DNA of 64,000 nucleotides from a virus. The position numbers were made by a program, and so were the translations under genes. The DNA lies in IMG/VR virus record IMGVR_UViG_3300037111_000040, positions 1 to 64,000 of that record; one strand, written 5' to 3'. A model generated the notes under the pieces. It did not search any database. It was not told the origin of the DNA and was given only the letters and a program-made list of their open reading frames with translations. Shown here in pieces: positions 48,213 to 55,555 of the stretch (positions are counted from its first letter, which is position 1; each line of letters begins with the position of its first letter).

Positions 48213-48578
48213 ATGAAACGCATTTTCGCGGCACTCTCGGTTCTGGCTCTTGCGGCCCCGCTTGCCGTGTGCCAGGCGAAGGTGACGACGTGCGAAGTGA
48301 ATCTGACGTGGGATGCGCCGCTAAGTTCTCCTGATCCCGTTTCCAGTTATGACGCCTTCCGCGCTCCAAGCGGAGGAACTTCATATCAGCAACTCAATAC
48401 AACAGCGATCACGTCAACTACCTATAGCGATCTGACAGTTCAAGCATCTACCTACGACTACATTGTCGAGAGTGTCGATGCGAGTGGAGTGACAAGCGCG
48501 CCTTCGAACGTGGCTAGTGTCGTAGTTCCAGCCTTACCGCCATCACCGTCTAAACCAACCGTAAAGTTCAACCCGTAG
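48213..48578 (+). CDS. Exported fibronectin type III-like protein
   Basis: ATG after AAGGAGACAC; 121 residues. Signal peptide MKRIFAALSVLALAAPLAVC, then one FN3-like domain (VNLTWDAP, SYDAFRAPSGG, YDYIVESVDASGVTSAPSN). Export and an adhesion module suggest a surface role during infection or lysogeny. Confidence 0.65.
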   Translation: MKRIFAALSVLALAAPLAVCQAKVTTCEVNLTWDAPLSSPDPVSSYDAFRAPSGGTSYQQLNTTAITSTTYSDLTVQASTYDYIVESVDASGVTSAPSNVASVVVPALPPSPSKPTVKFNP

Positions 48579-48589
48579 GGAGGAGTTCT

Positions 48590-49126
48590 ATGAAGTCGAT
48601 AAATCTGAAGTTCGCATCATTGCTGATTTTGCTTTTCGCAGCCGCTGGCTGTAAGCCACAGGCCCCGGTCTCGCCACCGCCATCGGCAACTGTAAATTGG
48701 ACTGCTCTCCCATGCCCGACTGGATATAGCTGCGGCTACATCGTCAGTTCGGCCACATGCACGAGCGCCACAGTATGCCCAACACCATCCAGCAGTGGAC
48801 CGTACACGCCAAAACAGACGGCGAGTTCCCCGCTCACCACAAACACGTACACCGACACAGCGCCACCGACCGGAGTATACGAAGCCTACACGGTACAGTT
48901 TGTGGAGACGCCAACTGGAGGACAACCAGCAACCGGAGCACCTTCTCCTGCGTCAGCACCCGTGTTGATTGCGCTCTATCCGGGCACGCCGGGACAGCCT
49001 TCGGTAACATCTGTGGCCGAGCTTGCACCTCCGCTTTTTCCAGACGCTTCGGAACAGCAAGTCGCAAGCAACTCGATTCCTGTTGCGGTACGTCCAACAG
49101 TTAAGATTTCATACCCACGTCTGTAA
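48590..49126 (+). CDS. Lipoprotein with FN3-like region
   Basis: ATG after GGGAGGAGTTCT; 178 residues. A lipoprotein signal ends FAAAGC, with the Cys as lipid anchor. The body has FN3-like strands (ATVNWTALPCPTGYSCGYIV, YEAYTVQFVETPTG). Possibly anchored to the outer membrane of the host. Confidence 0.65.
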   Translation: MKSINLKFASLLILLFAAAGCKPQAPVSPPPSATVNWTALPCPTGYSCGYIVSSATCTSATVCPTPSSSGPYTPKQTASSPLTTNTYTDTAPPTGVYEAYTVQFVETPTGGQPATGAPSPASAPVLIALYPGTPGQPSVTSVAELAPPLFPDASEQQVASNSIPVAVRPTVKISYPRL

Positions 49127-49167
49127 GTTGAACGCGATCTATAATTACGTTCGAGAAAGGTAAGAAA

Positions 49168-49506
49168 GTGGGCACGACAAGCGAGGCAATCGTGGCAGAA
49201 CCTAAAACAAATAGCGAAGGAATGGCTGAGTGGATGAAGTGGGGCATATCCGCGCTCGTTTCAGCCCTCACCACGACTGCTCTGGGAGCGTGGTATATGT
49301 CAGCCACGCTCACCACTATAAACGACCATCTGGATCGCCTCGACAGCGGAGAGAAGGCAATCATGGAGCAACATGCGGCGCTCTCGGACCAGATTTATAC
49401 GATCAACGAGGAGCAGAATATCGTGATCACACTGCTGCATGATGAGCATACAAGCAGGATTCCGCTTCCGAGTCCTTCGAAGCACGATGGGTTTTCCGAC
49501 CGTTAG
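49168..49506 (+). CDS. Single-helix membrane protein, possible lysis accessory
   Basis: GTG after AAAGGTAAGAAA; 112 residues. One membrane helix at about 26-48 (ISALVSALTTTALGAWYMSA), then a heptad-rich helix (INDHLDRLDSGEKAIMEQHA). The layout resembles small holin- or spanin-like proteins next to lysins. Function inferred from place. Confidence 0.5.
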   Translation: MGTTSEAIVAEPKTNSEGMAEWMKWGISALVSALTTTALGAWYMSATLTTINDHLDRLDSGEKAIMEQHAALSDQIYTINEEQNIVITLLHDEHTSRIPLPSPSKHDGFSDR

Positions 49507-49520
49507 GAAAGGTGAAAGAG

Positions 49521-50849
49521 ATGGGAAACTGGATTCAGCTACTTGCTCAATTGGTCGCCAGCATCCTTGAACGCGCATTTGGAACCAAACCAAATACCTT
49601 GCTGACAATCACAGGGATCATAGGTGGCGTCGCTGCCATTTTAGCGGCGCTTCCAAGTTCGGTGATTCCGGCCAAGTACCAACCATACCTCATAAGCGCC
49701 GCTGGGTTTTTCTCCGTCTTGGCTGGCGTGCTCGGCTACGGGAAGGGCACCACGCCGCCTCCACTCGCGCCGCCGTTGAACCAGACGAACGTGAAGCCGC
49801 TGTCGCCGCGATTCAACTGTCATCCATACGTGAAGCGCCTTGCCGCTGGAGTCCCGACCGCGTCTGGTGCGTGGGAAGTTGATGACCTTTGCGCTGCCTA
49901 CGAGTGGCCGACCGGTCTGAAAGGGGGAGGAACCATCGGGATCGTGGAGCTTGGCGGCGGGTGGGTGCAATCGGACATTGACGCCTACTTCCAGTCCATC
50001 GACCAGCCATCGCCATCTCTGACAGATGTGTCGGTCGATGGAACGAAGAATTCTCCGGGTAACGACAATGATATGGAGGTTGCTCTCGATATTGAGGTCG
50101 CGGGTGCCGCCTACTTCGTGGCCACCGGCAAGCCAGCCACCATTCGCGTGTACTGGTCACAGGACATTGCTTCGGCGGTCGCCAAGGCTTCCAAGGATGG
50201 CTGCGCCGTTTGCTCTATCTCGTGGGGCGCTGACGAAGCCGCATGGGGATCGGAAGCTTGCAAGCAAATGGATGCTGCAGCAAAGGCCGCGACCGATGCC
50301 GGGATGGTAGTGTTTGCCGCTTCCGGAGACAATGATTCAAGCGACGGCGGTCGCAATGCCGCCAACGTGGATTGCCCAGCGTCATGCCCGCACGTGGTGG
50401 GATGCGGCGGCACGTCGAAGACAGCAAGCAGCGAGACGGTTTGGAATAACAACCCCGGCAAAACGGACGGCTCTGGAACTGGCGGCGGATATTCCACCAT
50501 TTTCCCGGCTCAGGCTTGGCAAGTAGACATCCCTCCAGCGCCCAAAGGTCTGGGCCGCATGGTCCCCGATCTTGCCGCCAACGCCGATCCCGATACTGGG
50601 TACCTAATTTTTCAAGGGGGGCAGCAACAGATTGTTGGAGGAACGAGCGCCGTGGCACCGTTGTACGCTGGCCTGTTCGCGGCGTGGGGTAGGAAGGTTG
50701 GATTCATCTCGACAAGGCTTTGGGATCATCCACCCTCTTTCACGCTCATTACCACGGGCGGTAACGGCCAGTACGAAGCTGGGCCGAAGCCGAGCCCATG
50801 CACTGGTCTGGGTGTGCCAATCGGGAAGAAACTTTCACAGATTTTTTGA
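49521..50849 (+). CDS. Sedolisin-like (S53) protease with N-terminal membrane helices
   Basis: ATG after AAAGGTGAAAGAG; 442 residues. Two hydrophobic helices at about 28-46 and 57-74 resemble a holin hairpin and are followed by a Pro-rich linker. The C-terminal 340 residues are a sedolisin catalytic domain: Glu186 and Asp190 (DMEVALD), the oxyanion Asp270 (ASGD) and Ser376 (GGTSAVAP), with PDLAANADPDTGY of the family. The usual long pro-domain is absent. A membrane-tethered acid protease beside a lysin suggests a role in lysis or envelope entry. Confidence 0.75.
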   Translation: MGNWIQLLAQLVASILERAFGTKPNTLLTITGIIGGVAAILAALPSSVIPAKYQPYLISAAGFFSVLAGVLGYGKGTTPPPLAPPLNQTNVKPLSPRFNCHPYVKRLAAGVPTASGAWEVDDLCAAYEWPTGLKGGGTIGIVELGGGWVQSDIDAYFQSIDQPSPSLTDVSVDGTKNSPGNDNDMEVALDIEVAGAAYFVATGKPATIRVYWSQDIASAVAKASKDGCAVCSISWGADEAAWGSEACKQMDAAAKAATDAGMVVFAASGDNDSSDGGRNAANVDCPASCPHVVGCGGTSKTASSETVWNNNPGKTDGSGTGGGYSTIFPAQAWQVDIPPAPKGLGRMVPDLAANADPDTGYLIFQGGQQQIVGGTSAVAPLYAGLFAAWGRKVGFISTRLWDHPPSFTLITTGGNGQYEAGPKPSPCTGLGVPIGKKLSQIF

Positions 50850-50857
50850 GGAGCATT

Positions 50858-51466
50858 ATGAATCGTAGAATGTTTTTGCAACTCTCAGGAACCGGTGCAG
50901 CGGTCGCGGTGGCGGCACCGACCGTATTGCTGACGACTGGATGCTCGACAGCGTGGATCACGACGGTCATCGACGATATACCGGTCGTAATCAACATCGT
51001 GAACAGCGTGGTGTCGGTGATCGCTGAGGCAACCAGCAATGGGGGCCTGCCTGCAAGCGTCGCAGCGGCTCTCACGACGGCCATGAACGTTGCGATTGCC
51101 TCGCTCAACGCGTTCCAAGACGCGGCCAACGCCTACAACGCGAACAAGTCGCAGGGCAACCTAAACGCGCTGATTGCGGCACTGACGAAGGTACAGAGCG
51201 ACGTACAGGGCGTCATCGCAACTCTCCCGGCTGGATCAGTATCGCCATCCATCGTCGCCGTGATCGTAGCGGCTTTGGGAACGGCCATCTTGACTCTGTC
51301 CAGCATTCAGGCGCTCATTCCCGGCGCAGCGCCAGCAGTGGTGACGGCGAGGGCTGTGGCAGCGGTCGCGACAGGCAAGGTCGAACCGCCTAATGCGGCC
51401 ACTTTGAAGTCCAGCTTCAACGCGGTTCTCGGGCTTCACGGATACCAGAAATTCCAATTGCAATAA
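50858..51466 (+). CDS. Tat-type lipoprotein-like helical protein
   Basis: ATG after GAGGAGCATT; 202 residues. The N-terminus NRRMFLQLSG is a twin-arginine signal, and LTTGCS is a lipobox. The body is Ala/Val-rich and helical, with hydrophobic stretches. A Tat-exported lipoprotein in a phage lysis region is very unusual. Function unknown. Confidence 0.65.
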   Translation: MNRRMFLQLSGTGAAVAVAAPTVLLTTGCSTAWITTVIDDIPVVINIVNSVVSVIAEATSNGGLPASVAAALTTAMNVAIASLNAFQDAANAYNANKSQGNLNALIAALTKVQSDVQGVIATLPAGSVSPSIVAVIVAALGTAILTLSSIQALIPGAAPAVVTARAVAAVATGKVEPPNAATLKSSFNAVLGLHGYQKFQLQ

Positions 51467-51480
51467 GATCGAGGCGAACG

Positions 51481-52080
51481 ATGAAACAAGGATTGATGAC
51501 CAAGATGCTTTGGGCCGGGATCGCGTTGCTGGCAATTTCGACAGTCGCCAGCGCGCAATCCGGCCTCGTTTTTTCGAGTGCCGCCGAGGCTACGGCTCTC
51601 GACTACCAGAAGTCATGGACAGCCGCCACGCATACAACAGAATCACTTGACCTGATCGATTGGGGAGTACAGAAAGGGAACAGCCTTTCAGTAGAAGGCC
51701 ACGAAATTACGGCGTCGCCATTCAACGCATACTTCGGAGGTGTTCGGTACTCGCCCGATCTCTCGGCGTTATTCGCGAAGACAAACCTGCCCGCAGATTC
51801 GTTCCAAATCTTCATCCAAGGAGCGGGCGGACTGGCGACATTCACAGCGAATAACCAAATCGCTTTACTCTTCGGCGGTGGAGCGTCCTATCGGATCACT
51901 CCGAATCTTCAGTGGTCCACGCTCGACATACACTTCATGCGTGTCGGATCGAATAACGCAATCGAGATGACGAGCGGGCTCGCGTACTATTTCAACCCGC
52001 AGGCAACGAAGAGCATGGCGCTTCGAAGGATGATTTTGCACAGGGCGATGATCAAGGCCGCGACAGCAGGGATAAAGTAG
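51481..52080 (+). CDS. Exported, outer-membrane-like protein
   Basis: ATG preceded by GAGGCGAACG; 199 residues. Signal peptide ending STVASAQS. Alternating hydrophobic/polar strands with aromatic ends (FNAYFGGVRYSPDLSALF, SYRITPNLQWSTLDIHFMRV, SGLAYYF) suggest a small beta-barrel, although the basic tail after the last strand argues against a normal outer-membrane C-terminus. Role unknown. Confidence 0.55.
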   Translation: MKQGLMTKMLWAGIALLAISTVASAQSGLVFSSAAEATALDYQKSWTAATHTTESLDLIDWGVQKGNSLSVEGHEITASPFNAYFGGVRYSPDLSALFAKTNLPADSFQIFIQGAGGLATFTANNQIALLFGGGASYRITPNLQWSTLDIHFMRVGSNNAIEMTSGLAYYFNPQATKSMALRRMILHRAMIKAATAGIK

Positions 52081-52087
52081 GTGTCGG

Positions 52088-52540
52088 ATGACTCTTCAGG
52101 ATCAGGTCGTAGGTGCTATCTGTGCATGGAAGGAAGCGCGCGGCGGTGGCGCGCAAGGGATGCATTCGATCCTGAACGTGCTCGTGAACCGCGCGGCCAA
52201 AGCGAAGAGCAGCGTCTACGAGGAGGCGTTGCGGCCTGAGCAGTTTTCGAGCATGACCACACCCGGCGATAAGGAACTTGGAATCGGCCCAAACGCGCTC
52301 AACGCTCCAGACTGGAGTGCCTTCATCACCTCCCTGTCGCTGGCCGCTGACATCTCCGCAGGGGTGCTTCCAGATATCACAGGTGGCAGCACCCTCTACT
52401 ACAACCCAAAAGGCATCCGGACGACGGCAACCTTCACACTTCCAAGTGGCACCGTGGTGCCGTTCCCGGAGGGCTGGAATCCTGCGGTCGTGACTTACCG
52501 GTGCGAGATCGCTGGGCAGTTATTTTTCACGGAGAAGTAG
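52088..52540 (+). CDS. SleB/hydrolase_2-type cell wall hydrolase (endolysin)
   Basis: ATG at 52088; 150 residues without signal peptide. The opening QVVGAICAWKEARGGGAQGM and HSILNVLVNRA match the cell-wall hydrolase SleB/CwlJ family, with the catalytic Glu in KEARG. It likely cleaves peptidoglycan and needs a partner to reach it, fitting the membrane proteins upstream. Confidence 0.75.
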   Translation: MTLQDQVVGAICAWKEARGGGAQGMHSILNVLVNRAAKAKSSVYEEALRPEQFSSMTTPGDKELGIGPNALNAPDWSAFITSLSLAADISAGVLPDITGGSTLYYNPKGIRTTATFTLPSGTVVPFPEGWNPAVVTYRCEIAGQLFFTEK

Positions 52541-52541
52541 G

Positions 52542-52721
52542 ATGCCAACCGAGACGTTCAAGAGCGAGGAAGCCTACCGCGAGAGCCGCGCGTACACGCA
52601 CATCCACGGCATTCCCACGCACGCCGAAAAGGTTTGCATCAAAGGCAAAGGATGCCACAAGGTTCAGCACGGCAAGAAGCGCAAGAAAGCGCAGAAGAAG
52701 AGAGTATCGCGAAAGCGCTGA
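52542..52721 (+). CDS. Basic protein (59 aa)
   Basis: ATG one base after the lysin stop. A mixed first half and a strongly basic end (CHKVQHGKKRKKAQKKRVSR). Part of the basic-protein set. Confidence 0.55.
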   Translation: MPTETFKSEEAYRESRAYTHIHGIPTHAEKVCIKGKGCHKVQHGKKRKKAQKKRVSRKR

Positions 52722-52727
52722 TTTTCA

Positions 52728-52756
52728 GTGACAGCGGCTCTCGATTGCGGTATAAA
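52728..52756 (+). promoter_or_regulatory. Sigma-70-type promoter
   Basis: GTGACA (52728-52733), a 17-base spacer and TATAAA (52751-52756). A terminator follows about 60 bases on, the same layout as at 35.5 kb. Confidence 0.6.
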
Positions 52757-52813
52757 CAGCAGTGAGCAACGTGCCTTCCCGATCCCATCCTGACCGGCTC
52801 GGGAAACAAGCGG

Positions 52814-52844
52814 CGGCTCCGACGTAAAAGTCGGGGCCGTTTTT
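52814..52844 (+). terminator. Intrinsic terminator or attenuator
   Basis: CGGCTCCGAC pairs with GTCGGGGCCG (one G-T pair) around a six-base loop and is followed by TTTTTGTTT. GGGAAACAAGCGGCGGCT before it nearly repeats the sequence at 35.59 kb. Confidence 0.75.
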
Positions 52845-52857
52845 GTTTGGAGGAACA

Positions 52858-53511
52858 TTGGCGTTTCCGTATTCAAAGCGTCGCTTCAAGGGAACCTGCC
52901 TCGCCTGTGGGAAGCCGCGCCGTGGCGAAAAATACTGCTCCAGGAGTTGCGCTGCACCCTTTAAGACTCACCATCCGAGGCCGAAGGTTTGGCTTGTGTG
53001 CTACGTGTGCGGGGTCGATTTTGAATGCTACAAATCAGTATCGAAAGATCGTCGCTACTGCACGAGAAAGTGTTCACGGGTCGCGGTCGGAATGATGCTA
53101 TCGAAAGATAACAATCCGAACTGGAAGGGCGGAATTTCTGATCGCGAGTGGAAGAGCAGGACCGCAATCGCTCGCGTGAAGCGCAAGAGAAAAGCCTGCG
53201 AAAGATGTGGATCGACCGCGAATCTTCAGGGACATCATAGGCTTCCATACGCCGATTTCCCAGAAAAGCGAGACGCTGAGGAAAACATAGAAATCATCTG
53301 CGCCGATTGCCACGCGAAAGAGCACCCACATCTTGCAGGAATGATCATGATTCCTCGCCAGAGATCGGGAGTTTACCTCGAATGCAGATTTTGTAAAGCT
53401 AAGTTTTATCGTCCAAAATGTCACGCTTCAGGATCGAAATTCTGTTCCAGAAAATGCCAGTACGATTCATGGCGCGGAAAGAAGTGGGAGGAGATTCGAT
53501 ATGCCGCATAA
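52858..53511 (+). CDS. HNH endonuclease with multiple zinc ribbons
   Basis: TTG start directly after GGAGGAACA; 217 residues. Zinc pairs (CLACG, CSRSC; CYVCG, CTRKC) lead to a NUMOD-like NPNWKGGIS, then CERCGSTANLQGHHRLPYAD and ENIEIICADCHAKEH as the HNH core, and a last ribbon (CRFC, CSRKC). A homing-type nuclease placed among basic-protein genes. Confidence 0.75.
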   Translation: MAFPYSKRRFKGTCLACGKPRRGEKYCSRSCAAPFKTHHPRPKVWLVCYVCGVDFECYKSVSKDRRYCTRKCSRVAVGMMLSKDNNPNWKGGISDREWKSRTAIARVKRKRKACERCGSTANLQGHHRLPYADFPEKRDAEENIEIICADCHAKEHPHLAGMIMIPRQRSGVYLECRFCKAKFYRPKCHASGSKFCSRKCQYDSWRGKKWEEIRYAA

Positions 53512-53767
53512 GAAGAAGCACGCGAAGAAGTCAAAGAAGTGGATTCAGGGCGCGGTTAAGCACAAAGGGAGCTTGACCAAAGCCGCAGAGGCTCACGGAA
53601 AATCTACCACTGCGGAAGCTGAATCCGAAGCATCCTCGCCCGACAAGAGCAAGTCCGCGCGTGGTCGTCTGGCGCTGCGGTTCATGGGGAAGGCGAAGCA
53701 CGGCAACATCAAGAAGGCCAAGGGCCGCAAAAAGCACCACGGCAAGCGCATCGCTTCGAAGGCGTAA
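53501..53767 (+). CDS. Histone H1-like basic protein (88 aa)
   Basis: ATG overlaps the end of the HNH gene. HKKKHAKKSKKW at the start and KHGNIKKAKGRKKHHGKR at the end flank a Ser/Glu-rich middle. It shares the KAKGxK block with other basic proteins here and resembles H1-tail sequences in composition. Confidence 0.65.
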   Translation: MPHKKKHAKKSKKWIQGAVKHKGSLTKAAEAHGKSTTAEAESEASSPDKSKSARGRLALRFMGKAKHGNIKKAKGRKKHHGKRIASKA

Positions 53768-53770
53768 ACG

Positions 53771-53896
53771 ATGGGGAGCGAAGTCGGGGCGACAAACTTG
53801 GAATCGGTGAAAAAAGCGTCGGCCTGCTGCGCTCCGAAGCTCTCAGGCAAAAAGAAAGGCAAGGGGACACGCAGGAAAATCGTGACGAAGAGGTGA
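53771..53896 (+). CDS. Basic protein (41 aa)
   Basis: ATG three bases after the previous stop. KLSGKKKGKGTRRKIVTKR forms the second half; CC pair at 19-20. Part of the same run. Confidence 0.5.
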   Translation: MGSEVGATNLESVKKASACCAPKLSGKKKGKGTRRKIVTKR

Positions 53897-53900
53897 TGTG

Positions 53901-54206
53901 ATGGCGAAGAAGCGGAAGAAGAGCAAAAAGTCAGCAGAGAACACGGCGTGTGCAGCGCCCATGTCGTCTCCGGACCGGAGCGCCAATGCTGGGATCGAAG
54001 AGGCCGAGAATGGCTTCATCGTCCGCGTGAGCAGCGAGGGCCTTGGAAAGGGCAAGAAGCACCAATACACGAGCAAGAAATTTGTCGCCACAGATCACCC
54101 GACTGCGCTGCGAATCGCCTCTCAGGGCTTCGCTGGCCTCGCGAAAAAAGTCAGCGGAAAGGGCAAGAAGGGCGGCAAGAAAAAAGTCTCAGTGAAGAAA
54201 ATGTAA
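53901..54206 (+). CDS. Lysine-rich basic protein (101 aa)
   Basis: ATG preceded by AGAGGTGATGTG. MAKKRKKSKKSAEN, a folded-looking middle (NGFIVRVSSEG, DHPTALRIASQGFAGLAKKV) and a GKGKKGGKKKVSVKKM end. The largest of the set. Confidence 0.65.
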   Translation: MAKKRKKSKKSAENTACAAPMSSPDRSANAGIEEAENGFIVRVSSEGLGKGKKHQYTSKKFVATDHPTALRIASQGFAGLAKKVSGKGKKGGKKKVSVKKM

Positions 54207-54224
54207 TGAAGCCCGCGAGGGGAA

Positions 54225-55553
54225 ATGGCAGGAACGTACCAATGGCTGAGCCTAACGACCGCTATCTCACAACTGGGGCAGAGGCTGAATATCTCTCCGT
54301 CTTCAACGTCGACGTGGACAACTGCCGAGTTGATCGTTTACCTCCAGCAAAGCCTTCGGCAGTTCAATGTGTTGAGCTACATGTGGAGACAGGATTTCAC
54401 CTACAGCGACCCGACCAATGTCTGGAACTCGTTGGGGCAACTGGCAAACTCTCCTCGCCTCCGCACGATCACCGATGTCTACTGCTACACCGAGCTTGAG
54501 TACATGCTATTCGAGCCGCCAACGGGTGGGACGTGGACGGGCACAAATCAGTTCTCAATCGCGACAGTATCGCAAGCTCTTCAGACTCGCCGGGACGAGA
54601 TGCTTCAGGTCAGCAATGCTAACCAGTCGCTGCTCTCTGGCATTGCGCTGACGCCGGGTACGACCAGAACACAACTTCCGGATACCGTCATCGACGTGGA
54701 GAGGGTGCGCTACCTTCCAACTGGAGGCACGCCCAACACACTGTACCGTGACGACACGGTAGCGCAGGAATTCTACGAGGCTCCTCTTTACCAACTGGCA
54801 CCGGGAACGCCACAGACGTTCAGTCTGTCCTCCGAACCGCCGCTCACTTGGGATGTGGATGTAGCTCCGGATAATGCCGGAACCTACGAAGCCGTGGTCC
54901 TGCAATCTGGAGCAGCGTTCAATCCGCCCGCAGCGACCCCCATTGGCATCCCCAACGACTTCGCGTGGGTATTGGAGTGGGGAGCCCTAGCGGACCTTTT
55001 GGGGCACGAATCTGAGGCCACAGACAGGGAACGAGCCGACTATGCCTTGAAGCGCTACCAAGACGGGCTCCAATTGCTTTTGAAGACGCCATGGATCGAA
55101 CTCGGAAAGGTGAACGGAGAAGCGGTGACAATCGACTCAATCGTATCGATGGACCGTTATTCTGCGGAGTGGGATTCGAATCCGACTGGATTCGGACCCG
55201 TGATCGTCTCGGGTGGCGTGGATTTCATCGCCGCTCCGCAGGGATCGGGAATCGGCGTCACCGTCCTCGCAAACGCGCCGTACCTCGACTCGACAAATAC
55301 CTACGTGCAGGTATCGAGGTCGGACTGGGATACGGTGCTCGATCTTGCTCAGAGCCGGTGCCTATTTAAGCTCGGGGGCGGCGAGTGGAAGGCGGGTCTG
55401 GAGCTTGAACTGAGGGCGATTCAGGCGTGCGCCGCCGAGAACTCAAGGCTCCAGAGTATGGGAGCCTTCAGCGACATTCTCGTGGAGCGCGCTCAGACAC
55501 AGGAACGTGACATGAACAGATACAACTCCGCTAACAAGAAGAATACCCGGTAA
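54225..55553 (+). CDS. Connector-like structural protein (442 aa)
   Basis: ATG preceded by GAGGGGA. QLGQRLNISPSSTSTWTTAE and VYLQQSLRQFNVLSYMWRQD open a helical N-terminus, then a beta middle and long helices (ADLLGHESEATDRERADYAL). The pattern resembles the 41572 product. A head-tail adaptor role is plausible. Confidence 0.6.
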   Translation: MAGTYQWLSLTTAISQLGQRLNISPSSTSTWTTAELIVYLQQSLRQFNVLSYMWRQDFTYSDPTNVWNSLGQLANSPRLRTITDVYCYTELEYMLFEPPTGGTWTGTNQFSIATVSQALQTRRDEMLQVSNANQSLLSGIALTPGTTRTQLPDTVIDVERVRYLPTGGTPNTLYRDDTVAQEFYEAPLYQLAPGTPQTFSLSSEPPLTWDVDVAPDNAGTYEAVVLQSGAAFNPPAATPIGIPNDFAWVLEWGALADLLGHESEATDRERADYALKRYQDGLQLLLKTPWIELGKVNGEAVTIDSIVSMDRYSAEWDSNPTGFGPVIVSGGVDFIAAPQGSGIGVTVLANAPYLDSTNTYVQVSRSDWDTVLDLAQSRCLFKLGGGEWKAGLELELRAIQACAAENSRLQSMGAFSDILVERAQTQERDMNRYNSANKKNTR

Positions 55554-55555
55554 CT

